From Charina bottae (Eukaryota > Chordata > Lepidosauria > Squamata > Charinaidae), in the NCBI GenBank assembly GCA_023362775.1, contig JALMGJ010000003.1, positions 177,821,725-177,885,724 on the forward strand: DNA of 64,000 bases, read 5' to 3'. Shown in pieces: positions 24,236 to 34,207 of this stretch. The translations under genes were made by a program, and so were the position numbers. Position 1 is the first letter of the stretch; the number at the start of each line of letters is the position of its first letter. The notes beneath the pieces were generated by a model that was not told the origin of the DNA, searched no databases, and saw nothing but the letters and a program-made list of their open reading frames with translations.

Positions 24236-24458
24236 TGGTGTAGTGGTTAAGGCACTGGGCTAGAAACTGGGAGAACATGAGTTCTAGTCCTGCCTTAGGC
24301 ACAAAGCCAGCTGGGTGACCTTGGGCCAGTCACTCTCTCTCAGCCCTAGGAAGCGGGCAATGGCAAACCACTTCTGAAAAACCTTCCCAAGAAAACTGCA
24401 GGGACTTGTCCAGACAGTCTTTGAGAATCTGACATGATTGAACGGATTAAAACAAACT
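24236..24458 (+). mobile_element. tRNA-derived SINE with an RTE-like tail
   Basis: Head with A box (tggtgtagtggttaaggc) and B-box-like gagttctagtcctg, a MIR-like middle (gggtgaccttgggccagtca), then a tail ending gagaatctgacatgattgaa. This tail resembles the 3' end of the RTE at 318 (23 of 26 positions by eye), not that of BovB. TSD TTTTTTTTACAT (24224-24235 and 24459-24470). Confidence 0.85.
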
Positions 24459-24470
24459 TTTTTTTTACAT

Positions 24471-24941
24471 GCTTGTTTCAGGAAGTGTAGCATTTGGTTG
24501 ATCTTATTGGGGGCTAGGATGCTATTGGGCCTGGGACCCAATTCCTATACTTGGGAAAGTAATAGGGAATATCAGGGCTTAAGCTAGGCTGTAGACTAGT
24601 GTCATGAAACACTCCAGAAGAAAGGCAAGCCATTCTTAATTGATGCTAAGAAACTAGCATTGACATGTCCATGAAGTGGCCTGGAATCAAGTTCATCTTA
24701 AAGGAAGCTTTACCTTTCAAAATAATTTGGCTTTTTATACCCACTAGAAGAAAGGAAAAGGCTAAGAAATTCTCTTTCTTTTTTAATATTTTAAAAATTA
24801 TACTTTTATTAAGCATTTTTGAAAAAAGAAAGAAGAGATAAAAAGTAAAAAAAACACACAAAGTGAGCAAGCAAAAAATTTACAAAAATCATAAATTATG
24901 GTAAATTTTCAATAATTAATTAATTAATTTAACTAACAAAA
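24471..24941. other. Unique AT-rich DNA
   Basis: A/T-rich with short (TTAA)n near 24915; no gene. Confidence 0.4.
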
Positions 24942-24954
24942 TATATTACAGGTA

Positions 24955-25282
24955 AGGTAAAGGTAAAGGTTCCCCCCGCACATTTGTGCAGTCGTGTCTG
25001 ACTCTAGGGGCCGGTGCTCATCTCCGTTTGTTAGCTGAAGAGCCAGTGTTGTCCGAAGACTCTTCCACGGTCATGTGGCCGCATGACGCACGTGGAACGC
25101 TGTTACCTACCCACCGAAGTGGTACCTATTAATCTACTTGCATTGGCATGCTTTCGAATTGCTAGGTTGGCAAGAGCTGGAGCTAGTGCGGGAGTTCACT
25201 CCGCACGGAGAGCTAGGGATTTGAACCTCCAAACTTGTGATCGACAAGCCTGGCATCTTACCCGCTGAGCCACCACGCCCCC
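24955..25282 (-). mobile_element. Sauria-type SINE inside the end of a mariner-like element
   Basis: Minus-strand copy with tail first (ggttccccccgcacatttgt). The B box is damaged (deletion near 25225). TSD TATATTACAGGTA (24942-24954 and 25283-25295), which contains the first six bases of the neighbouring DNA transposon. Confidence 0.9.
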
Positions 25283-25289
25283 TATATTA

Positions 25290-25658
25290 CAGGTAGTCCT
25301 TGCTTAATGACCACAATTGGGACCGAAATTTCAGTTGCTAAGCGAAGTGGTCATTAAGCGAATCTGACCCGATTTCATGACCTTTTTTGCAGTGGTCATT
25401 AAGTGAATCACACGGTTCCCCATTGATTTTGCTTGCCAGAAGCCAGCCGGGAAGGTCAAAAATGGTGATCACGTGACCACTGGATGCTGCAACAGTCATA
25501 AATGCAAACTGGTTGCCAAGCACCCAAATCATGATCATGTGCCTGTGGGGATGCTGTGACAGTCATAAGTGTGAGGACATGTCATAAGTCAGTTTTTCAG
25601 CACCGTCGTAAGTCCCAAACATCACTAAACGAATGGTTGTTAAGCGAGGACTACCTGT
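25290..25658. mobile_element. Non-autonomous Tc1/mariner-type element, 369 bp
   Basis: Termini CAGGTAGTCCTTGCTTAA and the inverse of CAGGTAGTCCTCGCTTAA form an inverted repeat flanked by TA dinucleotides. The interior has several copies of tggtcattaag[c/t]gaa-like motifs. No transposase frame. A SINE split its left end after six bases. Confidence 0.82.
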
Positions 25659-25705
25659 ATATCTTTTTGAAAACTAGAGGTCAGTATTAAAATCCAAACA
25701 ACATA

Positions 25706-26089
25706 TTGTCAGGGTTCATCGCCATGAAACTGGGACCTAAGTATGTGGGACCTTTTCCTATCATTAAGGTGATTAATCCAGTCACAGCTCAATTGGAATT
25801 ACCAAAGAATCTTCGGAGAGTACATCCTGTTTTCCACATTAGTTTACTTAAACCTGTTAAAGTTTCTGAACACTGGCATCCAGAGCCATTAACCCCAACG
25901 CCTATCATGGTGGGGAATGAGGAACATTTTGAAGTAAAAGACATTTTGGACTCTCGGGTTCATAGGGGAAAAGTACAGTATTTGATTCATTTGCCTCTAG
26001 GATTTCAGGAATGGGTGGATAAAGCCCATGTGTTAGCTCCTAAGTTGTTGTTGAAGTTTCATTCTAAATTCCCTGACAAACCTGGATGA
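25706..26089 (+). pseudogene. Integrase C-terminus and degenerate chromodomain
   Basis: After the LTR remnant the frame reads [20 protein letters not shown], then [11 protein letters not shown], the conserved integrase C-terminal module, also seen at 1.9 kb on the minus strand. It ends with [20 protein letters not shown] and EWVDKAHVL, matching a chromodomain in layout, but the tryptophan expected after the YLIH motif is replaced and that segment differs, so peptide binding is doubtful. Frame open to the stop at 26087. The catalytic core is absent, so the product could not integrate anything. Confidence 0.85.
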
Positions 26090-26629
26090 GTGTTTTATTT
26101 ATGTGCTGATTTTGTTTTGTTTTTTTCAGATTTCAACATATACTCCACTGCTATTTCCTTATATTTCCTGGAAGTATTCTACCCGGATTTGTTATGCTAT
26201 TTTATTCATTGTATTTGCTTGTGCTGTGTATATTGCTCTTTCTTTTGGAGGGTCAGCATGTCAGGGTTCATTGCCATGAATCCTGTCATTAGTAATAGAG
26301 CGGTAGTTAGTGTGTGAACTGCAGGGAGGGGGGAATAGGCACGGAGTGTTATGACTTCTTCTGGAGACCGGAGAATGCAGCGTCAAGGTCAACCACCTGC
26401 AGGAGATGGAGGCTGGGAACGGAGAGCGAAAGTTTTGAACATTGACATCATCGCGCCTGAGAAATTGGCGTGCAAGGGGGAGAGTTAAGTTAGCAAGGTT
26501 TGGCGGGAATCCGCATTCAGATCTTTAGGAGTGCTTCAATTTACATGTATCCTGAATAAAGCTTAATCTGCATTTCAATGAATTGCATTGAGAAGTGTTT
26601 ATTAGGGCATTGTAGTTGGGGTCATTACA
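25707..26629 (+). mobile_element. Chromovirus deletion derivative (LTR start fused to integrase, 3' LTR intact)
   Basis: Bounded by a 5-bp TSD, CATAT (25702-25706 and 26630-26634). The first 22 bp (25707-25728) equal the start of the 3' LTR apart from one base, then the sequence jumps into integrase C-terminal coding. So the rest of the 5' LTR, gag and most of pol are missing from an insertion that still has proper termini and TSD. Confidence 0.85.
26259..26629 (+). repeat. 3' LTR of the deletion derivative, 371 bp
   Basis: TGTCAGGGTT...GTCATTACA with AATAAA near 26555. A purine-rich ttttggaggg lies just upstream. Different in sequence from the LTR at 895-1367, so this is another chromovirus family. 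Confidence 0.82.
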
Positions 26630-26634
26630 CATAT

Positions 26635-29252
26635 ACTGTAAATATCAATAGCAGTAGTCAACACAGTATAAATAATAAAATAAGATTAAAAAGTAAAGTA
26701 AATTCTTCCAAGCTACTGAAAATCTTTTCTGATTTAACATATTCTTTAGAGTTAGAATATTAAGACTTTATGTTAGGAGAAATGCAAATGTCGGATATGC
26801 CAAAATATAGAATTACAATTCACAAATGGTTTCCACATTGAGTTAAATCCTGTGTCAGATTTACTTTGAGATACAAAGTTATGTTAGCTATTGAGGCATA
26901 CTCCCACCACTTAATTGCCCATTCTTCCACAGAAGGATGCATTTTCCAGTAGGAAGCAAAAAGCAAGTCTGTCTTTCCTATACATCACCCAGTACTGAAA
27001 ATAGAAGGGTGTGTTTTTTTTTTGCCTTATTAGGCTAGAATTAATCAGTGCAAATTTATGTGTAATATTAAATATAAACAGGGGCTTAGAAAATCCCAGG
27101 CAGCGAATTGCTTAGATGCCTAAAATTTTGATCCTGAACGCTGCAGGATCAAAATTTTGATGCAAAGCAGTAACAAAAATATCCATGCTGGCTTCACAAA
27201 TCTGAAGGTAGCATCTAATAATTGGAAATTATTTTGAATATTAGTGTGATATGTAGGCCTGAGACAGAATTACTCCCTGGTTTTCACAAACCTTATCTGG
27301 TCCATTTTTGAACAAAGTTGTTTCTGTATTTTTTTAACTGATATTGTGATATTCAATATTCTGGATTTTTTAAAACTGATATTCAAAGTGAAATAATCTA
27401 ATTTAATTGGCTGTGTAACATTCTCATGGCATCCTATTCACTACATGATCCATCACATGGGATCAGAAATGTGTTAAATATGAGAAAAAGAAACAAGACG
27501 TCTGTGACGTTGATGAGAAATGATACTAAAAATAGCTAGAATAAACAATAATAAAAAAATACTGAAAAGTGGGAATATACTGTGCACATAATCTTGATGT
27601 TTTGCTAGAGAAATAAAAGCTCTGTTGTATTTCCTTATTTGGACTTGAAGATAGAAGTTTTCTTTCTTGGCTGATCTATTGATCCAGAATTTGCTCAGTC
27701 TTCCTTTTACTCTTGAAGTATTGGCATCAAATATATTATCTGAAGTAAGAATTCAGAGCTGAATGTATCCCATGCTGATTCAGTTAACTCTATCCTTTTA
27801 ACTGAAGAACATCTTAATGGTTATATGTATTTCAGTAGGTTCACTCTCATATATCACACCTGCAAAACAATTTTATGCTTTTTCCCTTCCTCTTCCCTGC
27901 CTTGAAATTAATCAGTAAACCATTATTGAATTAAATATGTTGGTGCATGATGAACTGCTATTATAGTTCCATAGATTAATTTCTTTGTCAACACTATTAT
28001 TACAATCTATCAAGGCAGTAACATCAGATGGATTAAGGTTTGAAACATGATTATAATATTTCTTCATTTTGTCTTGAACAAGACCAACATCCCATCAATT
28101 TCTCTAATGGTACTATATGATTTGTCTTCAAATTCTTCCAATCCTGAGATATATAAGAAGAACTTAAAAGCAAGTAATAAGAAGCTGCTCTAACATTTTG
28201 CTCACAATATTAATGTATTATTCTCACCCAATCAACGGCTGCTAATTTAGGTACAAATTCCCTGCACAGTACTTTCAAATGATTTCTAATCATCTGGAAA
28301 GGTCACAATTCAATACCAAGGGACCTGTAGATTCTAAAAAAAAAAAAAAAAAATTATTCTTTTTTTTGGCAGGCAATTTTGCAGCCTGACATTTTTCTAT
28401 ATTTTTAATAAAATCATGGAAATATTCACTAGATCAGAGGAGCTGGGGATCAAATAGAATTTGCTCTTACTTTTAAAAAAATATAAGAGAAGGCAAATAA
28501 TCCACTCTAGTTTTGCTTTAACTATAACTATTGTTATAGAATGGACAGTGCCAATCCTAACAGATTTTTACCTTCAATACTTGATGTGAAAAAGCGTCAA
28601 AAGCCTGCAATGTGCCGGGTAACTATTTTGTTCATTTATATATATTGATCTGGCAGCTTGGTCAAGAATGGCAGCTGTTCCTGAGTAAACTTCTTCTGCT
28701 ATTTACCAACTCTGCAAAGCAGAGCAACTTAGCTCCTCGTTTTAACAGAAATGAGGAAGCACATAGTGGCAACAGCCAAAATGGCTTTCACTGTTGAGCA
28801 AAAGAAACAGAAATAAGGCCAAAAATATGGCCTTTAAAAAAAAAAAAAAGAACTTCAGGAGAAATGAATTTTCCAATTATTAACTATACCTCTCCTAATG
28901 ATAATCACATTCCTTCCAAGGTTCGAAGAACTAGAACTAGAATTATGACCATGAATCTGGCTTTGAGGTTTGAGGAATGATGAATTGATGTTATGCTTCC
29001 CTTTCTTCTATCTCCAGTCTAAGACGTCTTCTCCCTGTGATATTTTTAAAAAACAGGAGAGCTGAAGTGCTGTGTATTCTGCTGTCTCAAAACCCTACAA
29101 ATCAAATTTCCTCTCCATTTTTCAGATTCTCATTCTTCTCCAGCAATTACAGCCAAACTGCTATTGAGCATATGCATTTACAGAATTTTTTTGCATATTG
29201 CTGTCACACAGCTTAAGAATGAAAGAATTATCTGCACGCATGGTATCAGGTT
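26635..29252. other. Unique AT-rich DNA
   Basis: About 2.6 kb without a supported gene. Holds a small perfect hairpin at 27122-27158 and poly-A runs near 28336 and 28834. Confidence 0.45.
27122..27158. repeat. Short perfect inverted repeat
   Basis: Arms aaaattttgatcctg and its complement (15 bp) around a 7-nt loop. Confidence 0.8.
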
Positions 29253-29781
29253 TTGTGTGTGTGTGTGTATCTATATCTATATCTATATCTATATCTATAT
29301 CTATATCTATATCTATATCTATATCTATATCTATATCTATATCTATAAAAGGTAAAGGTACCCCCCGCACATTTGTGCAGTCGTGTCCGACTCTAGGGGC
29401 CGGTGCTCATCTCCGTTTGTTAGCCAAAGAGCCAGCGTTGTCCGAAGACGCTTCCACGGTCATGTGGCTGGCATGACACGCGCGGAACGCTGTTACCTAC
29501 CCACCGAAGTGGTACCTATTAATCTACTTGCATTTGCATGCTTTCGAATTGCTAGGTTGGCAAGAGCTGGAGCTAGTGCAGGAGCTCACTCTGCACGCAG
29601 GGCTAGGGATTCGAACCTCCGAACTTGCAATCTTCCGATCAACAAGCCTGGCGTCTTACCCGCTGAGCCACCACGCCCCACATCTATATCTATATCTATA
29701 TCTATATCTATATCTATATCTATATCTATATCTATATCTATATCTATATCTATATCTATATCTATATCTATATCTATCTAT
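29253..29781. repeat. Microsatellite (GT)n(ATCTAT)n, split by a SINE
   Basis: (GT)n at 29253-29268, hexamers at 29269-29347 and again at 29682-29781, with a SINE between. About 13 units on the left and 16 on the right. Confidence 0.95.
29348..29680 (-). mobile_element. Sauria-type SINE within the hexamer microsatellite
   Basis: Full minus-strand copy with A box (gtggctcagcgggtaaga), B box (ggttcgaatccc) and BovB-like tail (gagtcggacacgactg). The TSD cannot be told from the repeat. Confidence 0.92.
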
Positions 29782-29972
29782 ATTTTATTGTGGATGTGCA
29801 AATCATGAATACCAGGAGAATTCATAATATTAATGTATTTAACATGATGAGACATTGACAACATCAAATGCAGACTCAACGTGAATGTACAAGTGATGGA
29901 GACTGTGGCTCCATTTTGTCTAGAATCCTGTATCTAACACTGCCCAAGCTAATTCTTCCAGAGACCTCAACT

Positions 29973-30070
29973 CAGTGTTTCTCAACCTTGGCCATTTTAA
30001 GATGTGTGGACTTCAACTCCCAGAATTCCCCAGCCAGCATGCTTAAAATGGCCAAGGTTGAGAAACACTG
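29973..30070. mobile_element. hAT foldback MITE, 98 bp
   Basis: Begins CAGTGTTTCTCAACCTTGGC and ends with its inverse, so the whole element is nearly palindromic. TSD CCTCAACT (29965-29972 and 30071-30078). Same family as 54196-54326. Confidence 0.92.
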
Positions 30071-30078
30071 CCTCAACT

Positions 30079-30721
30079 CAAGGACAAAAAGATTTTCAGA
30101 ACAGAGAAAATGAAAGGATATCCTTTCATCCTTCGTCCAGCTGAGCAGAAAAGCTTAATCAAGTTACGATGCACTGTAGCTGCAAAGGGTTTAACTGATA
30201 TTACCAACTGGGATTTGATTAGTATTCCTAGTTGTTCCTACTGTTTTCTCTATTACCAGCTTGAAGGATGGAGACCATTATTAGCCTGTATTGTACTGGG
30301 GCTATTGCAATAGGACTTCTCACAATTCCTCCCATCTGGCAATAAGGGATTTTGGTTTTTAGACAGGCAGAGCCTTGTAAGATTTAATTAAAAAAAACTA
30401 TTCTAAAAAGAAGGGAAGAAGATGAGCTTGAGTTTGGATTTATTTAAGAGGATCCTTCAAACTGGTGAGCTCATTATTGAGATATTTAGATTTCTGTTAT
30501 CATGTTCTAAATTAAACCATCTGAAATGCTTTCACTTTTTGTTGTAGTGAAGGTACAACAAAATCCTACATCATTTTGGTTCCTCTTTCCATCACTTGTT
30601 CCAGCTCTTCTATTTTGATATGGAACAGGCAAAACTATTTTTAAAAAATCAATATTTTGTTTTGTACTTCGTTTCAAGTGAGACGCATGTTAAGAATATA
30701 CCTGTGTTACATATCATAAAA
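30079..30721. other. Unique DNA
   Basis: No recognised content. Confidence 0.4.
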
Positions 30722-30850
30722 TTAATAAAATTTATTTATTTATTTATTTGATTGATTGATTGATTTATATGGCCATCCATCTCACATAAATGACTCTGGG
30801 CACTGCACAATTTTAAAATAAATAAAATATATACATTTACTAAAATGAAC
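30722..30850 (-). mobile_element. CR1 LINE 3' terminus
   Basis: On the minus strand: gcccagagtcatttatgtga, gatggatggccatataaat, then (CAAT)n and (AAAT)n tail repeats. Confidence 0.75.
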
Positions 30851-31089
30851 TTTTAAATATTAGACTTTGGTTTGGCAACAAAATATTTGTGGTTCATTAC
30901 AGACTGCCAAAATCCCTTTATTCTCCCTTTTTTCTAAGTTGTAGTTGACAAGACAATGCCAAACAATGAACTAATTACCATTTTCCCTCTTTTATATATG
31001 ATTATTTTTTATATATTTTTTTTGCTGAAAAGTTTGAAATAAGTCTTTTTCATAGTTATTTATTTATGTATTTATTTACTGTATTTAAA

Positions 31090-31424
31090 ATATTTGAATG
31101 GTTGCCCAACTCAACCGCCCAGGGTCCCTCCTTGCGGGGGATATGGGCGGGATATAAATATGATGATAAATAAAATAAAATAAAATAAAATAAAATAAAA
31201 TAAAATAATAAAATAAAATAAAATAAAATAAAATAAAATAAAATAAAATAAAATAAAATAAAATAAAATAAAATAAAATAAATAAAATAAAATAATAAAT
31301 AAAATAAAATAAAATAAAATAAAATAAAATAAAATAAAATAATAAAATAATAAAATAATAAAATAAAATAAAATAAAATAAAATAAAATAAAATAAAATA
31401 AAATAAAATAAAATAAAATAAAAT
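31090..31424 (+). mobile_element. CR1 3' terminus with a 260-bp (ATAAA)n array
   Basis: accgcccagggtccctcctt and gatatgggcgggatataaat identify the CR1 terminus. From 31165 to 31424 the tail is an almost pure pentamer array with a few register slips. Confidence 0.85.
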
Positions 31425-31702
31425 GTGTCTTCTTCCTGCCCTTGAAAATATTACCAAAGATGTTCTCAAAGATGTTCTCAAAGACTCAGGAACAGGACTC
31501 TGATAGGGAATACGCCCTTTGGTTAATGCTCATCACTGTGATAACAACATGCTAGACTAGATGGTGCCTCATCCTGAATAGCAGGATGCTTGTTATCTTT
31601 TCTCTAACTTCTTTTTTAAATAAAATTAATATGTATTCCAGATTGCTTGCAAATATTTTGAAAAAGTGCGGATTTTTTAAAATTTAAGTGTTTTAAGTAA
31701 AG
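31425..31702. other. Unique DNA
   Basis: No recognised content. Confidence 0.35.
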
Positions 31703-31849
31703 GTGGTGTGGTATAGTGATTATGATGTTGGACCAGGGCTGAGGAGTCCTAAATTTTAGTCTATCCTCAGTCACAGAATGTCTATGAAGGTTCTCAGTCA
31801 TCCAGGTGGAATTGTCTGTAGCTTGAATCATGTCAACTGGATTTCTATT

Positions 31850-31905
31850 TTCTCAGTGGAAACGTTTCGCTCCTTATCCAAGGAGCTTCTTCAGTCTGAG
31901 CAAAG
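31850..31905 (-). ncRNA. Hammerhead-ribozyme-like motif, downstream arm
   Basis: Minus strand: CTGAAGA (31888-31894), a 7-bp stem II with a ggat-type loop, GAAA (31865-31868), then CGTT. Same sequence as the motif at 32536-32584. Confidence 0.6.
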
Positions 31906-31992
31906 TTGGTAAGGGAATCCTAAATATGTTTCTAGGTAGCTGTGTGACCTTACACCTGGGGCTAGGTCATGGTTATATTGAGATGTTATTTT

Positions 31993-32403
31993 TTAAGTCC
32001 CTTTATCATCTAAAGGAGGATCGTTAAGATTACCATGCTGCTGTTGAGCTTGTGAAATGGTCTTAATCTTCCTAGGCACAGAAGACAAAGCGGGGAGGAA
32101 GATGGGGGAGAGATTGTGCCTGAGGCCCCCACCTCTATTCAAGGAAGGATTTTCCAAGTTGGCATAAATGGATTCCTTGACCCCTCTCTCAAACCACCTA
32201 TCTTCTCTGTCTAAAATGTGAACATTAATGTCCTCAAATGAGTGTCCTTTTTCCTTTAGATGAAGATAAACTGCTGACTCTGGTCCTGTGGTGTTACTTC
32301 TCCTGTGTTGGGCCATCCTCCTGTACAAAAGTTGTTTGGTTTCTCCAATGTAGAGTTCAGAGCACTCCTCACTGCACTGGATTGCATAAACTACATTGCA
32401 TGG
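31993..32403 (-). pseudogene. GIY-YIG endonuclease domain of a Penelope-like element
   Basis: The minus-strand frame reads VYAIQC, then ELYIGETKQ (the YIG part of GIY-YIG), RRMAQHRRSN, VYLHLKEKGHSFEDINVHIL, REDRWFERGVKESIY, then NPSLNRGGGLRH, the highly conserved end of the vertebrate Penelope endonuclease. Arginine and glutamate expected at the catalytic site (RRMAQHR; RGVKESIY) are present. This nuclease nicks DNA to prime reverse transcription. The upstream RT is missing because the copy is truncated exactly at the inverted terminal repeat. The domain has no internal stop and ends at 31993 inside the downstream arm. Confidence 0.9.
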
Positions 32404-32535
32404 TGATCTTAACGATCCTCCTTTAGATGATAAAAGGACTTAAAAAATAACATCTCAATATAACCATGACCTAGCCCCAGGTGTAAGGTCACACAGCTAC
32501 CTAGAAACATGTTTAGGATTCCCTTACCAACTTTG

Positions 32536-32584
32536 CTCAGACTGAAGAAGCTCCTTGGATAAGGAGCGAAACGTTTCCACTGAG
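32536..32584 (+). ncRNA. Hammerhead-ribozyme-like motif, inverted arm
   Basis: CTGAAGA (32542-32548) fits the hammerhead core CUGANGA. Stem II is 32550-32556 with 32561-32567 (7 bp, 4-nt loop). GAAA is at 32568-32571. ACGT (32571-32574) gives a two-base-pair stem III with no loop, with predicted cleavage after 32575. Stem I is 32541/32540 with 32576/32577, then a 3-nt bulge, then 32536-32539 with 32581-32584. Confidence 0.6.
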
Positions 32585-32839
32585 AAAATAGAAATCCAGT
32601 TGACATGATTCAAGCTACAGACTCAGTCACAGAAGCTCACTGGGTTGACTTTGGGCCAGTCTCTTTCAAAGGCCAACCTTCATCACAGGTCCTAGGTGTG
32701 GAGAAAAATTGGAGGAGGGAGCGCTATGTGTGCCATCTTGAGTTTCTGGAGAAAAGGTAGGATATAAATCTAGGTATTCCTATATCAGGCATTGTATAAA
32801 CCATGGAGTCTTTGGTGCTCTCTGAGCCTTGTTGTTTTC

Positions 32840-32883
32840 TTACAGACGTTTCATTGCCAGACTAGGCAGCATCTTCAGTGTGA
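32840..32883 (-). ncRNA. Hammerhead-ribozyme-like motif, inverted arm
   Basis: Minus strand: CTGAAGA (32872-32878), stem II ctgcc/ggcaa with a 6-nt loop and one mismatch, GAAA (32849-32852), CGTC. Stem I pairs 32879-32881 with 32842-32844 as A-U, C-G, A-U. Confidence 0.6.
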
Positions 32884-33090
32884 AAAGGGAGTGGGACTTG
32901 CTCTCTGTTTATATACCATGGCTTGTCCTGCTTGTGTTGCTGGAGGTGTTGTTCTGTCCTTGGGAGTTCCTTGATTGGGCTGTTGTTTGCTGCTTGGTTG
33001 ATTGACTCTCCCAAGGAGAGAACAACACCCCTGCCAACACAAGCAGGGCAAGCCACTGTATATAAACTGAGAGCAAACACCACTCCCTTT

Positions 33091-33134
33091 TCGCACTGAG
33101 GATGTTGCCTAGTCTGGCAATGAAACGTCTGCAA
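33091..33134 (+). ncRNA. Hammerhead-ribozyme-like motif, forward arm
   Basis: CTGAGGA (33096-33102), stem II 33105-33109 with 33116-33120 (loop of six), GAAA (33122-33125), ACGTC with predicted cleavage after 33129. Stem I pairs 33093-33095 with 33130-33132 as A-U, C-G, G-C. Confidence 0.65.
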
Positions 33135-33216
33135 GAAAACAACAAGGCTCAGAGAGCACCAAGGACTCCACAGTTCATCCCTGAGCTACAAATATTCTCT
33201 TTGATTGTGTAAACCA

Positions 33217-34198
33217 ATTATAAATATGTTTATAAATAATTATATCACAATTCAGCATGAATATGGGATATAGCTTCTGACCTACAACTGATGTAGTAAG
33301 AAATAAAACAAAAAATACCAAATATCATGTCCCCTTCTTTTATTTGCAAATAGCTTAACCATCTTTGCATACTGTAATATATATTGCCATGTAAGTTATT
33401 GTTAGAAGTATTTTGTTTTAATACACTGACAGAAATAATAAAGAATCAAAACTTAGTTGCACTTGCAAGCAGTAATTCTATGAATCATTATTATTTTTTT
33501 CTGTTACAGTTATTTTGCTTCTGGACATATCCACTATAAAGGAAAAGAGACCAATTTCTTATTCATTTTTCTGTAATTTGTAGGCATCTTGTCATAATTC
33601 TTAAACAGTTTTATCTTCAGGCTGAATGTCATTTAAACATATTGCCAGATATATTCCCATGTATTAAAAAATGTGATTCTCTTTATCCTCTAATTGTGTA
33701 GGCCTAATCCAGTTGGCAAGCACATTATTAAGTAAAGGCAACTCTCCAGAACACAGTTATCTAACTAAGGTTAAAATCTTATAAACAGTTATCTGAGATT
33801 TAAGTCCTACTGAACTTAATTCAAAATATTTGCATTGGATTGCACTCTTAACAGTTTCCCTAAAATTTTACCTGGATTCTAGATTCTTGAGTCTCTTCCA
33901 GATTTCTGATTCAGATTCCAAATGCAATTTACTGGAGAGTTTTTCCAGGGGTATCAATCAGCAAATTTACAGCCAAAGTTTTTTTTTTCAAACACACACA
34001 ACAGCCACTGTAAAATTATCTTGTACAAAACAAAATTAGATTCATTTATTTTTTTAACATTATATTTTGTTCCATGCTGAGATTTCTATCATCCAAGCAA
34101 CATCTCTTTGACTTAAAAAAGGATCCAAAGGCTTATTAGATTGGAAATATGGTTTGTTTATAAGATTTTTCTTTTTTCTTTTAGATTTTAAGTATTGA
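33217..34198. other. Unique AT-rich DNA
   Basis: No recognised content. Confidence 0.4.
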
Positions 34199-34207
34199 TA
34201 CCTTGCC

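Larger units (their letters stand above)
31779..32621 (-). mobile_element. Penelope-like element with inverted terminal repeats
   Basis: A GIY-YIG endonuclease region is flanked by head-to-head copies of one about 200-bp terminal repeat (31810-32035 and 32403-32621). Both arms contain the same 65-codon frame with one residue differing. TSD CTCAGTCACAGAA (31766-31778 and 32622-32634) defines the insertion exactly. The RT domain is absent, so the copy is 5'-truncated. Penelope-like retroelements pair an RT with a GIY-YIG nuclease and often show such inverted pseudo-LTRs. Confidence 0.9.
31703..32785 (+). mobile_element. tRNA/MIR-type SINE, split by a Penelope element
   Basis: The head (gtggtatagtgattatgatg to the B-box region) lies at 31703-31765. 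The middle (agctcactgggttgactttg, gggccagtct) and 3' part lie at 32622-32785. The two parts join across the 13-bp TSD of the insertion. Confidence 0.75.
32804..33203 (+). mobile_element. Penelope-like foldback insertion made of two inverted terminal repeats
   Basis: Two arms of about 190 bp (32804-32985 inverted, 32997-33203 forward) share about 87% identity by eye and no coding lies between them. TSD ATTGTATAAACCA / ATTGTGTAAACCA (32791-32803 and 33204-33216; one mismatch). The forward arm ends gagctacaaatattctctt like the fragment at 7159. Confidence 0.82.

Noticed and set aside
29164..29827. Ser-Ile, Tyr-Ile and Asp-Ile repeat frames
   Set aside because: Products of (ATCTAT)n in several frames.
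31056..31481. Long F/I/L/Y-rich, membrane-like frame
   Set aside because: Translation of the (ATAAA)n array; same for 36678-37110.
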